A stretch of DNA of 5,826 nt from Desulfobacterales bacterium (GCA_030601485.1 JAUVTO010000132.1:1-5826), one strand, 5' to 3'; positions 1 through 5,813 are shown, counted from the stretch's first letter. The notes: generated from the sequence alone by a model not told the origin. Numbers and translations: made by a program.

Positions 1-17
1 GGAGAGTTGAATTCATC

Positions 18-1454
18 ATGGAAAAGAAATTTCCCTTCAGCAGTCTATTTACAGCGAAAGATATCAAACAGATAGACCATACAGGACGCCGGATATTGGA
101 ACGTGTAGGGGTCAGAATTCAGGACCGGGCTTCTCTCGATATGTTGAAAAAAGCGGGAGTTAAAATTGATAATGATGATCAACGGGCACGCTTTGAAACG
201 GACTGGCTGGATCAGGTATTGGCACAGGCCCCCTCCGGCTTTGTTCTCTATTCCCGCGACGGTCTCAACGATGTTCATATGGGAGCAGGCCATGTCAATT
301 TTTCTAACGGCGGCAGGGTGTTTCGAATCCTTGATATGGGGACTGGAGGCTACCGGCTCACAATGCTCAGAGATGTGGCCAACACCGCTGCCCTGGTGAA
401 CAACCTCGATAATATTCGTTTATATATTATATCCTGCCAGGCCCATGACATAGAACAGCAATACTATCATTTGAATGATTTCTATCATGCCCTGAACCAC
501 ACCACCAAACATGTAATGGGCGGCTGTGATAATATTGAAGGCGTAAAGCAGATGTGGAAACTCGCCAGCTTTGTAGCGGGAGGAAAAGAAAAGCTCAGAC
601 AAAGGCCCTTTGTTTCCGTGATAACTAATCCCATAAGCCCCCTCACCTTTGGGTATGACACCTTAGATATTCTCAAGTTCTGCTGCAAAAACGGCATACC
701 CGTTGCCTGCGCACCGGCGCCTATTTCCGGCGCCACTGCTCCGGCTACCCTGGCCGGCACCCTTTCCCAAATGCATGCCGAAGCTTTGGCCGGCGTTGCC
801 ATCGCTCAGGTGTACGCTCCGGGCGCCAGGGTGCTCTATGGTGCGGTGCCCTCAACAATGGATTTGCGGAACATGGAATACACCATGGGTTCATTGGAAA
901 TGGCGTTGATGAACGCTGCTGCGGTTCAACTGGCAAAACTTTATAATTTGCCCATTTACGCCTCTGCCGGAGTTACCGAGGCCAAGAGGCCCGATATCCA
1001 GGCCGGGTGTGAGAAAAGTTTTTCCAACTTGATGGCGGCCATGAACGGAGCGGATCTCATTCACCTGGCGGCCGGAATGCTCGATTCCGGGAATTCTATT
1101 TCCTACGAACAGTATGTTATTGATAATGAAATTTTGGGCATGATTTACAGAATTCTATCCGGCATCCGGGTGGACAAGGAGACGCTCGGTTCCGGCGTAA
1201 TTGAAGAAGTCGGCCCGGGTGGAAATTATGTTATGGCAGACCACACCGTCGAACATATGATGGAAGAATTTTTCTACCCCGATCTTGCCGTGCGCTGTAA
1301 TTTCGACATCTGGGAAGAAAGGGGTCGGCCCAACATGTTGAGCCGGGCAAAAGAGCAAGTTGAAAAAATTTTAAAAGAAAATTTGGATGGACTCTTAGAT
1401 CCTGAGCTAATTTCTGAGATAAAAGCTCGTTTTCCGGGAATACAACATATTTAA
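18..1454 (+). CDS. MttB-superfamily corrinoid-dependent methyltransferase, non-pyrrolysine type
   Basis: This 478-residue protein belongs to the trimethylamine methyltransferase (MttB/MtgB, COG5598) superfamily. These cytoplasmic TIM-barrel enzymes move a methyl group from a methylated amine to the Co(I) corrinoid of a partner protein. Seen in the sequence: the N-terminal HTGRRILERVGVRI segment (about 21-34), TNPISPL (203-209), the family signature CAPAPISGATAPATLAG (231-247) followed by the QMHAEALAG helix (251-259), SAGVTEAKRPDIQAGCEK (316-333), and LAAGMLDSGNSISYEQYVIDNE (350-371). Length is normal for the family. The region around 320-333 is roughly where true trimethylamine MttB carries pyrrolysine at an in-frame amber codon. 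Here it is read without any TAG, so this is the non-Pyl branch, which includes glycine-betaine, proline-betaine and carnitine demethylases. The substrate cannot be read from the sequence. The ATG is supported by GGAGAG at 1-6, and the gene ends in TAA. It sits upstream of a DUF1638 gene and a corrinoid-activator gene, which supports the role. Confidence 0.93.
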   Translation: MEKKFPFSSLFTAKDIKQIDHTGRRILERVGVRIQDRASLDMLKKAGVKIDNDDQRARFETDWLDQVLAQAPSGFVLYSRDGLNDVHMGAGHVNFSNGGRVFRILDMGTGGYRLTMLRDVANTAALVNNLDNIRLYIISCQAHDIEQQYYHLNDFYHALNHTTKHVMGGCDNIEGVKQMWKLASFVAGGKEKLRQRPFVSVITNPISPLTFGYDTLDILKFCCKNGIPVACAPAPISGATAPATLAGTLSQMHAEALAGVAIAQVYAPGARVLYGAVPSTMDLRNMEYTMGSLEMALMNAAAVQLAKLYNLPIYASAGVTEAKRPDIQAGCEKSFSNLMAAMNGADLIHLAAGMLDSGNSISYEQYVIDNEILGMIYRILSGIRVDKETLGSGVIEEVGPGGNYVMADHTVEHMMEEFFYPDLAVRCNFDIWEERGRPNMLSRAKEQVEKILKENLDGLLDPELISEIKARFPGIQHI

Positions 1455-1476
1455 AAAAAGGTGAGTTAGATCAGTA

Positions 1477-1536
1477 AAAATCCTGGCCCAGGCACCGCCC
1501 CAGAGGGGCTCTGCACCGGCGGGAGGACCAGGTTTT
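1477..1536 (+). terminator. Nested stem-loop downstream of the methyltransferase gene, possible terminator
   Basis: Starting 22 bases after the stop codon, three nested pairings can be drawn. CCTGG (1482-1486) pairs with CCAGG (1528-1532), CCGCC (1495-1499) with GGCGG (1518-1522), and CAGAG (1501-1505) with CTCTG (1509-1513) over a GGG loop. AAAA (1477-1480) can also pair with TTTT (1533-1536). The 3' side continues as a T-rich stretch (TTTTGGTTATT), so an intrinsic terminator or attenuator is plausible, although the T run is short and interrupted. The outer arms are a split variant of the hairpin module found again at 1635-1653, 2293-2311 and 2513-2526. Confidence 0.4.
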
Positions 1537-1540
1537 GGTT

Positions 1541-1602
1541 ATTGAATATTGGAATTTGAGATTTGTTTGTAATTTGGTGCTTGGAATTTGTGATTTTAAA
1601 CA
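1541..1602. repeat. AT-rich degenerate GGAATTTG tandem stretch
   Basis: TTGGAATTTG occurs exactly at 1549-1558 and 1581-1590. Related pieces (GATTTG, GTAATTTG, GTGATTTT) lie between and after. This looks like decayed short tandem repetition in the spacer between the methyltransferase and DUF1638 genes. No coding frame or promoter stands out. Confidence 0.45.
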
Positions 1603-1634
1603 CAAAACTACAAGGCAGAGCCATCTATCTCTGA

Positions 1635-1653
1635 CCTGACCCAAAGGACCAGG
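1635..1653 (+). repeat. Copy of the CCCAAAGGACCAGG hairpin module, upstream of the DUF1638 gene
   Basis: The exact 14-base core CCCAAAGGACCAGG lies at 1640-1653, preceded by CCTGA. It can fold as a short hairpin: CCTG against CAGG, CC against GG, loop AAA. The flank resembles that of the copy at 2513-2526: both have AAG(G)CAGAGCC upstream and GGTT(T)CTCA downstream followed by an A-rich run. It ends 20 bases before the ribosome-binding site of the next gene. Confidence 0.6.
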
Positions 1654-1672
1654 TTCTCAATGTAAAAATAAA

Positions 1673-1679
1673 AAGGGGG
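1673..1679 (+). promoter_or_regulatory. Ribosome-binding site implying a non-canonical AUU start
   Basis: AAGGGGG is the only purine-rich Shine-Dalgarno-like run near the 5' end of the DUF1638 frame. It sits 5 bases before an in-frame ATT at 1685 and far (89 bases) from the first canonical start, TTG at 1769. It therefore favours the upstream start. Confidence 0.5.
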
Positions 1680-1684
1680 CAAAA

Positions 1685-2278
1685 ATTTCTTTAATAACAC
1701 GCCTTATCGCTTGCGGCGTTTTCAGACCCGCCCTTAAATTTCTTCGGCTTGAGGAAAAATATCCGCGGTTGCGGTTAACCTTTTTGCCCTCAAATCTGCA
1801 TCTATATCCACGGACGTTGAAAAAAAACCTGCTTAAAGAAATTGTCTCCGCCCGGAAACGAAATGAACGGCCCTTACTGTTATATGGTTATTGTATTCCA
1901 GGTATTGATGAAATGTGCACCCGGAATTTCGCAGACAAGGTTCCCGGTCTTCACTGTTATGAAATACTTCTCGGGAGCGATAGCTATGAGCAGATCATGG
2001 CAAAGACAGCCGGCACCTATTTTTTGGAAAGAGAGCTTATTGTCAACTTCAGGGATTACTGCCTCGAACCTTTGGAACTTTACGACAGTGAAATTCGAAA
2101 GTCTTTTTTCAAGCACTATAAAAAACTGATGTATGTAAGGCAGCCGTCTGATCCGGATTTAAAGGCCGCAGCCGGTAAACTGGCCGGATTTTTAAACCTG
2201 TCTCTGGAAATAATAGACGCAGATTATTCGCATTTGAACAAAAGACTCATTCATTTGATACACACAAATGTTACCTGA
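1685..2278 (+). CDS. DUF1638 domain protein of a methyltransferase cluster, probable AUU start
   Basis: This is a DUF1638 protein of about 197 residues if read from ATT at 1685. The family repeatedly neighbours MttB-type methyltransferases and corrinoid proteins, but its biochemical role is not established. Recognisable features (numbered from ATT): an N-terminal LIACGVFRPAL block (7-17), LTFLPSNLHLYP (31-42), LLYGYCIPGIDEMC with Cys70 and Cys78, LHCYEILLGSDSYE (89-102) with His90 and Cys91, and GTYFL (110-114). The Cys and His residues are candidates for metal or cofactor binding. That is inference. The first canonical start, TTG at 1769, would give only 169 residues and remove the N-terminal block including Cys10. 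Between the upstream in-frame stop (TGA, 1637-1639) and 1769 there is no ATG, GTG or TTG, yet the sequence remains family-like back to about 1694. AAGGGGG at 1673-1679 fits ATT at 1685; ATA at 1694 is the alternative. The gene ends in TGA. Confidence 0.8.
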   Translation: MSLITRLIACGVFRPALKFLRLEEKYPRLRLTFLPSNLHLYPRTLKKNLLKEIVSARKRNERPLLLYGYCIPGIDEMCTRNFADKVPGLHCYEILLGSDSYEQIMAKTAGTYFLERELIVNFRDYCLEPLELYDSEIRKSFFKHYKKLMYVRQPSDPDLKAAAGKLAGFLNLSLEIIDADYSHLNKRLIHLIHTNVT

Positions 2279-2292
2279 CATAAGTAAAGAAT

Positions 2293-2311
2293 CCTGGCCC
2301 AAAGGACCAGG
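2293..2311 (+). repeat. Copy of the CCCAAAGGACCAGG hairpin module, downstream of the DUF1638 gene
   Basis: The core is at 2298-2311. CCTGG (2293-2297) pairs with CCAGG (2307-2311) and CC (2299-2300) with GG (2304-2305) across an AAA loop, with one C/A mismatch. AAAG upstream and CTTT downstream could extend the stem. It begins 14 bases after the DUF1638 stop codon. Its flanks (AGTAAAGAATCCTGGCCC before, CTTTGGTTTA after) match those of the module after the methyltransferase gene at 1475-1540. It might act as a weak terminator or a transcript-stabilising stem, but no proper T tract follows. Confidence 0.6.
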
Positions 2312-2356
2312 CTTTGGTTTACCCCTGAAAGGGACTGTTTTACTTAAAGACATACA

Positions 2357-2481
2357 AGTTAAAAGTGTCTAAAGTGATCTAAAGTGCCTAAAGTTATGGT
2401 GTCGCTTCGCTCCGCTGTTTTTATATAATTGACAGAATTCCTTAACTTTAGCTCACTTTAAACTTTAGTTCACTTCAAACT
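2357..2481. repeat. 125-base imperfect inverted repeat built of AAAGTG units
   Basis: The left arm (2357-2398) has three tandem units, AAAGTGTCT, AAAGTGATCT and AAAGTGCCT, followed by AAAGTTA. The right arm (2441-2481) carries the complementary order of TAACTTTAG, CTCACTTTA and TTCACTTCAA. The arms of about 41 bases align with scattered mismatches and a two-base gap. The centre (2399-2440) contains GTCGCTTCGCTCCGC and an AT-rich TTTTTATATAATT tract. It fills most of the 304-base gap between the DUF1638 and activator genes. It looks like a small non-autonomous palindromic element or a long RNA hairpin. No ORF of its own is seen. Confidence 0.6.
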
Positions 2482-2512
2482 CTTGCAGCAATTCTTCAAG
2501 CAGAGCCGGAGG

Positions 2513-2526
2513 CCCAAAGGACCAGG
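2513..2526 (+). repeat. Copy of the CCCAAAGGACCAGG module, upstream of the activator gene
   Basis: This is an exact 14-base copy, with CAAGCAGAGCC just upstream (2497-2507) and TTTCTCA followed by an A-rich run downstream. That layout matches the copy before the DUF1638 gene. The left CCTGG arm is replaced by CGGAGG here, so the long hairpin is lost. It lies 56 bases before the next start codon. Confidence 0.6.
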
Positions 2527-2582
2527 TTTCTCATAGCAAAATAAAATTTCCACCGACCGGGTTCCGGGTAGGATCAGAACAC

Positions 2583-4517
2583 ATGAAAAAGCCGAAAATA
2601 AAGAAAAAACCCTCAAAAAAAAGACGCAGTTCTACCGGATTTTTGCCACTCAAAAAGCAAAAAAGTAAATATGTTATGTTAAATGTGCTTCCCGATGATC
2701 TGTGGTTGAAGCTGCGTAAAGGAACAACCATATGGGAGGCCCTGCAAAAGACCGATGTGGAGTTGGAAAGTGATTGCGGGGGGCTGGGCAAATGCGGGAA
2801 ATGTAAAATACGAGTCATTTCTTCGGTAAGACCTCCCGTAGCAGAAGAAAAAGAGCTTCTCGAACCGGAGGAGCTGAGAAATGGTGTTCGTCTTGCCTGT
2901 CGTGTCAAAATCATAAAGGACCTTGTCGTCCATACCGGTGAATCGGACGAAGACCCGACTTTCTATCAGATACTTAAAACCGGCCACAGGCCCACGGTTG
3001 ATATCGATCCCCTTATAAACAAACGACTGGTTGACCTGCCGCCTGAATCCGGCCATGACGGATTGCCCGATCTGGACCGCATCAAAGCCGCCATGGGCCC
3101 GGAATATAGCGATCTGAAAGCATCCCTTCACTGTCTCCGTTCTCTACCCGAAATGCTAAAAAAAACGGAAAACCAGGGAACGGCCGTACTTCACGAAAAC
3201 TGTTTGATGGCATGGCAAAACCGGAAACAAGCAAAGCGGGTTTTCGGACTTGTTTTTGACCTGGGAACCAGCACGTTGGTCGGCAAACTCGTAAATCTGC
3301 CGAACGGAAGTGAAGTGGCAGCAATCTCCAGGCTCAATAGTCAGAGCAAATACGGATCAAACGTGATTAGTCGTCTGCAGTACATCAAGGAAAATCGAAA
3401 CGGTCTGCGCACGCTTACCAACATTATCGTTGAAGATTTGAACTCGATTACCCAGCGCCTTTTAGAAGTGGAAGGGCTTTCCCCTGACGATATTTTTATT
3501 GCCGTTGCGGCCGGAAACACTACCATGCAGCACATTTTTCTTAACCTGAATCCCCTGGGAATCGCGGGTGCGCCCTTTTCTCCTGTTTTAACCGATGGAT
3601 TGATTCTCAGTGCAAAAGATACCGGCCTAAGACTGCATCCGGAAGCCAGGTTGTATGTAATGCCCACCAAATCCGGCTATATCGGCGGCGACATGATCAG
3701 CACCATCCTTGCATCCTCGGCTGCAGAACAGGATGATAAAATTATTCTCGGTCTTGATCTTGGCACCAATGGAGAAATTTTCTTGGGTAACCGGCAAAAG
3801 CTGTTGACATGCTCTGCAGCGGCCGGGCCGGCCTTGGAAGGTGCACAAATATCCCAGGGAATGATCGCCAGCAGCGGTGCTATTGAAGGCGTTCGCTTTA
3901 AAGAAGGGAAACTTCACTATCAGACGATCGGTAACATTTTACCAAGGGGGATTTGCGGAAGCGGACTGGTAGACTTGGCTGCCGTGCTTCTGCATCGCGG
4001 CATTATCGATTCCCAAGGATTGATTTTGCCGCCACGGGAAAATGCTGATGATTATCTGAATTCGAGGGTTGTCAAAAATTCAGGGGTGCAAGACTTTCTT
4101 GTGGCTTCCAAAGAAGAAAGCTCTGGCAACAAACCGATATATCTCACCCAGAAAGACGTACGCGAACTTCAGCTTGCAAAGGGCGCCGTGGCAGCCGGTA
4201 TCCAGACGCTTATGGATAAAATGGGTATTGGGATTCAGGATCTTGACCAGATTTATCTGGCTGGTGCGCTGGGTAATTTTGTTAACCCATACAGTGCCAT
4301 GCGAATCGGCCTGCTTCCCACGGTTGATCCGGACAAAATCAAGTCCCTTGGCAACGCTGCCAGCAAAGGCGCCGTGATGGTCCTCTTATCCAGGCCTTAC
4401 TGGCAAATGGCCAATGAGCTGTCCAAATCCATAGAACATGTTGAGCTGTCCACCCATCTTGACTTCAACCGGTATTTTGTCGATAATCTGAATTTCCCTG
4501 ATACAAATCTATGGTAG
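2583..4517 (+). CDS. [2Fe-2S] ferredoxin/ASKHA (DUF4445) reductive activator of corrinoid proteins, RACo/RamA-like
   Basis: This 644-residue cytoplasmic protein is of the COG3894 type. Members use electrons from an iron-sulfur domain and ATP to reduce inactive Co(II) corrinoid proteins back to Co(I). Seen: an N-terminal plant-type [2Fe-2S] domain with Cys65, Cys71, Cys74 (ESDCGGLGKCGKCK) and Cys106 (LACRV), then a linker of about 110 residues. An ASKHA ATPase domain follows, with FDLGTSTLVGKL (225-236), AAGNTTMQH (309-317), GYIGGDMIS (365-373), GLDLGTNGEIF (390-400), AAGPALEGAQI (413-423), GICGSGLVD (456-464) and LAGALGNFVNP (559-569). All cluster ligands and nucleotide-binding loops look intact, and length is normal. 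The ATG has AGGA at 2570-2573, 9 bases upstream. The first 29 residues are strikingly basic (12 Lys, 2 Arg), so Met32 is an alternative start, but no convincing ribosome-binding site precedes it. The gene ends in TAG with a TGA two codons later, so this is not a pyrrolysine codon. Its place beside an MttB homologue suggests it serves that methyltransferase's corrinoid partner. Confidence 0.92.
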   Translation: MKKPKIKKKPSKKRRSSTGFLPLKKQKSKYVMLNVLPDDLWLKLRKGTTIWEALQKTDVELESDCGGLGKCGKCKIRVISSVRPPVAEEKELLEPEELRNGVRLACRVKIIKDLVVHTGESDEDPTFYQILKTGHRPTVDIDPLINKRLVDLPPESGHDGLPDLDRIKAAMGPEYSDLKASLHCLRSLPEMLKKTENQGTAVLHENCLMAWQNRKQAKRVFGLVFDLGTSTLVGKLVNLPNGSEVAAISRLNSQSKYGSNVISRLQYIKENRNGLRTLTNIIVEDLNSITQRLLEVEGLSPDDIFIAVAAGNTTMQHIFLNLNPLGIAGAPFSPVLTDGLILSAKDTGLRLHPEARLYVMPTKSGYIGGDMISTILASSAAEQDDKIILGLDLGTNGEIFLGNRQKLLTCSAAAGPALEGAQISQGMIASSGAIEGVRFKEGKLHYQTIGNILPRGICGSGLVDLAAVLLHRGIIDSQGLILPPRENADDYLNSRVVKNSGVQDFLVASKEESSGNKPIYLTQKDVRELQLAKGAVAAGIQTLMDKMGIGIQDLDQIYLAGALGNFVNPYSAMRIGLLPTVDPDKIKSLGNAASKGAVMVLLSRPYWQMANELSKSIEHVELSTHLDFNRYFVDNLNFPDTNLW

Positions 4518-4657
4518 ACCGGCTGACACTCCTAACACCCAGATCGGAGACAAACCGTTCTCCCTCCTTTTCGAATATCTCTGACCTCCATGCCATGGGC
4601 AAGCTTTTTAGGATCGCAAATTCGATCTTATTACAGGCTACGAACCTTTTATGAATA
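4518..4657. other. Non-coding stretch between convergent genes
   Basis: The 140 bases after the activator gene contain no supported gene. A 5-base inverted pair, GATCG (4612-4616) and CGATC (4623-4627), followed by TTATTA is too weak to call a terminator. The stretch ends at the direct flank GAATA (4653-4657) of the palindromic element. Confidence 0.4.
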
Positions 4658-4799
4658 GAGACCTTCGAAAAATGCTCAATTTTGTTCAAGACCAAGGAAG
4701 GCGAAAATTTTAACCACAGGAATACATTGAGTATTTCGAGGATTAAAATTTGAGCCTGACGCCGGAATTGGGCAAAAGGGGGCGTTTTTCAAAGGTCTC
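4658..4799. mobile_element. MITE-like palindromic element with 5-base target duplication
   Basis: This 142-base element is bounded by GAGACCTTCGAAAAATGC (4658-4675) and GCGTTTTTCAAAGGTCTC (4782-4799), which are inverted repeats matching at 16 of 18 positions. The identical pentamer GAATA lies directly outside both ends (4653-4657 and 4800-4804), as expected for a target-site duplication. The middle is also palindromic: AATAC (4721-4725) and GTATT (4731-4735) around an ATTGA loop, inside AAATTTTAA (4705-4713) and TTAAAATTT (4743-4751). There is no transposase, so it would be non-autonomous. It ends 9 bases beyond the stop codon of the - strand amidohydrolase gene and may supply that transcript's 3' hairpin. 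The transposon family cannot be named from this sequence. Confidence 0.72.
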
Positions 4800-4808
4800 G
4801 AATAGGAA

Positions 4809-5648
4809 TTAGAGCTTAAGCAGCATAGCAGCGTTCCGGCCACAAATAGATTCAATCTCATCTTGTGACAACCCGGTTTTTTCAAGTTCCTTGAAATATC
4901 TTTCAGGCTTTAACAGCGGAAAGTCACTGCCAAAAAGAATCTTGTCCAGGCCGGCAATCTCTTTAGCATACCGGTATATCTGAGGATCATAAAGAAACGG
5001 AGATGCGGCCGTATCAAAATATACATTTTCAAGGCATTCTTTTACATCCTTTTTTAAAAGATTGAAAAAGAAAATCCCGCCGCCCCAGTGAGCCAGAACG
5101 ATTTTATTTTCCGGAAATCTTTTGATAAGATCGTAAATCTGTTTCAGGGTATTCGGCGTTTTGCCCGGATAAATGTGTCCCACCGGTTCATTGGTGTGGA
5201 TCAAAAAAGGCAAGTCCCTGTCCCGGCAGATTTCCATAAGCGGGGCCAACTTATCCAGAGCGGTGTCATCAATTCCGGATTCATAGAAAGCGATTTCCCC
5301 GATGCCCGAAAGCCCCCCTTCAATACAACGCACAGCTTCCGGAACAGCTTCCCTATGAAACGGATCAAAACAGCACAAACCCATAAGGCGCTCAGGATAT
5401 CTGGCCACGACTTCCATGATATAGTCGTTTTGTGCTTGAAATGTTTCCTTTGTTCTCCATGGAAAACCGAACACAACCGATTTATCGACACCCTGGTCAT
5501 CCATTGAAGCCACGATTTCATTTGCACCCACAAGTTTTGATCCGGGTGAACTGTATAAAAGTTTAAATGCAGATTCATTGGGAAAATATTTTTGTCTGTT
5601 TTCACGCATGGCTTTGGGGAAAATATGCGTATGAAAATCTATAATCAT
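4809..5648 (-). CDS. Metal-dependent amidohydrolase, amidohydrolase_2 family
   Basis: This 279-residue protein is a TIM-barrel amidohydrolase (COG2159/PF04909 type), a family of cytoplasmic metal-dependent hydrolases and decarboxylases. Candidate metal and catalytic residues are in the expected order: His6 and His8 (IDFHTHIFP), Glu118 (GIGEIAFYE), His151 (FLIHTNEP), His187 (VLAHWGGG) and Asp242 (LFGSDFPL). The closing GRNAAMLLKL is the usual C-terminal helix of the family. There is no signal peptide, and the length is typical for the short members. The substrate cannot be assigned. The ATG (5646-5648) is preceded on the coding strand by AGAGG, 9 bases away (+ strand 5658-5662). A TAGAAT -10-like hexamer (5663-5668) lies just upstream without a matching -35 box. 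The gene converges on the methyl-transfer cluster and is flanked by two palindromic elements, so no operon partner is visible. It is probably a separate transcription unit. Confidence 0.9.
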   Translation of the reverse strand: MIIDFHTHIFPKAMRENRQKYFPNESAFKLLYSSPGSKLVGANEIVASMDDQGVDKSVVFGFPWRTKETFQAQNDYIMEVVARYPERLMGLCCFDPFHREAVPEAVRCIEGGLSGIGEIAFYESGIDDTALDKLAPLMEICRDRDLPFLIHTNEPVGHIYPGKTPNTLKQIYDLIKRFPENKIVLAHWGGGIFFFNLLKKDVKECLENVYFDTAASPFLYDPQIYRYAKEIAGLDKILFGSDFPLLKPERYFKELEKTGLSQDEIESICGRNAAMLLKL

Positions 5649-5688
5649 TTTTATCCGCCTCTATTCTAAATGATTTCAAACAAAAACT

Positions 5689-5813
5689 GACGGTCTCGTA
5701 AAAAGTCCAACTTCTGCGTTGTGCTGCATTTCGTAATCATTCAACGTACGAAAAGTACGCCTCATGATTACAAAATTTGCACGCCTTGAATTTGAACTTT
5801 TTACGAAACCGTC
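5689..5813. repeat. 125-base palindromic MITE-like element upstream of the amidohydrolase gene
   Basis: The ends are 22-base inverted repeats (5689-5710 and 5792-5813) matching at 20 of 22 positions, beginning GACGGTCTCGTAAAAAG. The body remains palindromic: GTAATCAT (5733-5740) pairs with ATGATTAC (5764-5771), and CGTAC (5745-5749) with GTACG (5755-5759) around a GAAAA loop. No clear target duplication is visible (CT on the left, TA on the right). It contains no ORF. It begins 40 bases upstream of the amidohydrolase start, so it overlaps the expected promoter region. Its termini differ from those of the element at 4658-4799, so it belongs to a different repeat family. Confidence 0.65.

Noticed and set aside
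975..1020. Possible in-frame amber codon for pyrrolysine in the methyltransferase
   Set aside because: The reading frame is continuous through the region where Pyl lies in true MttB, and no TAG is present in frame.
1455..1684. Cobalamin riboswitch in the spacer after the methyltransferase gene
   Set aside because: I see no B12-box-like GCCACTG motif. The folding here is explained by the nested module hairpin.
2429..2460. TTGACA hexamer at 2429-2434 as a -35 box for the activator gene
   Set aside because: At 17 bases downstream the sequence is CTCACT, and no acceptable -10 box occurs at normal spacing. The hexamer sits inside the inverted repeat.
1640..2545. CRISPR array from the repeated 14-mer
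   Set aside because: The copies are unevenly spaced and flank genes, with no regular spacers and no cas genes.
4515..4523. TAG at the end of the activator gene as a possible pyrrolysine codon
   Set aside because: A TGA follows after two codons, and the protein is already full length for its family, so TAG is an ordinary stop.
4612..4630. GATCG/CGATC hairpin followed by TTATTA as the terminator of the activator gene
   Set aside because: The stem has only five pairs and there is no T tract.
4465..4695. A 76-codon open frame on the - strand overlapping the end of the activator gene
   Set aside because: It overlaps the 3' end of the activator gene and the left end of the palindromic element. 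It has no clear ribosome-binding site and no recognised motif.
5088..5507. A 139-codon open frame on the + strand inside the amidohydrolase gene
   Set aside because: It is antisense to a gene with complete family motifs, and its translation shows no family features.
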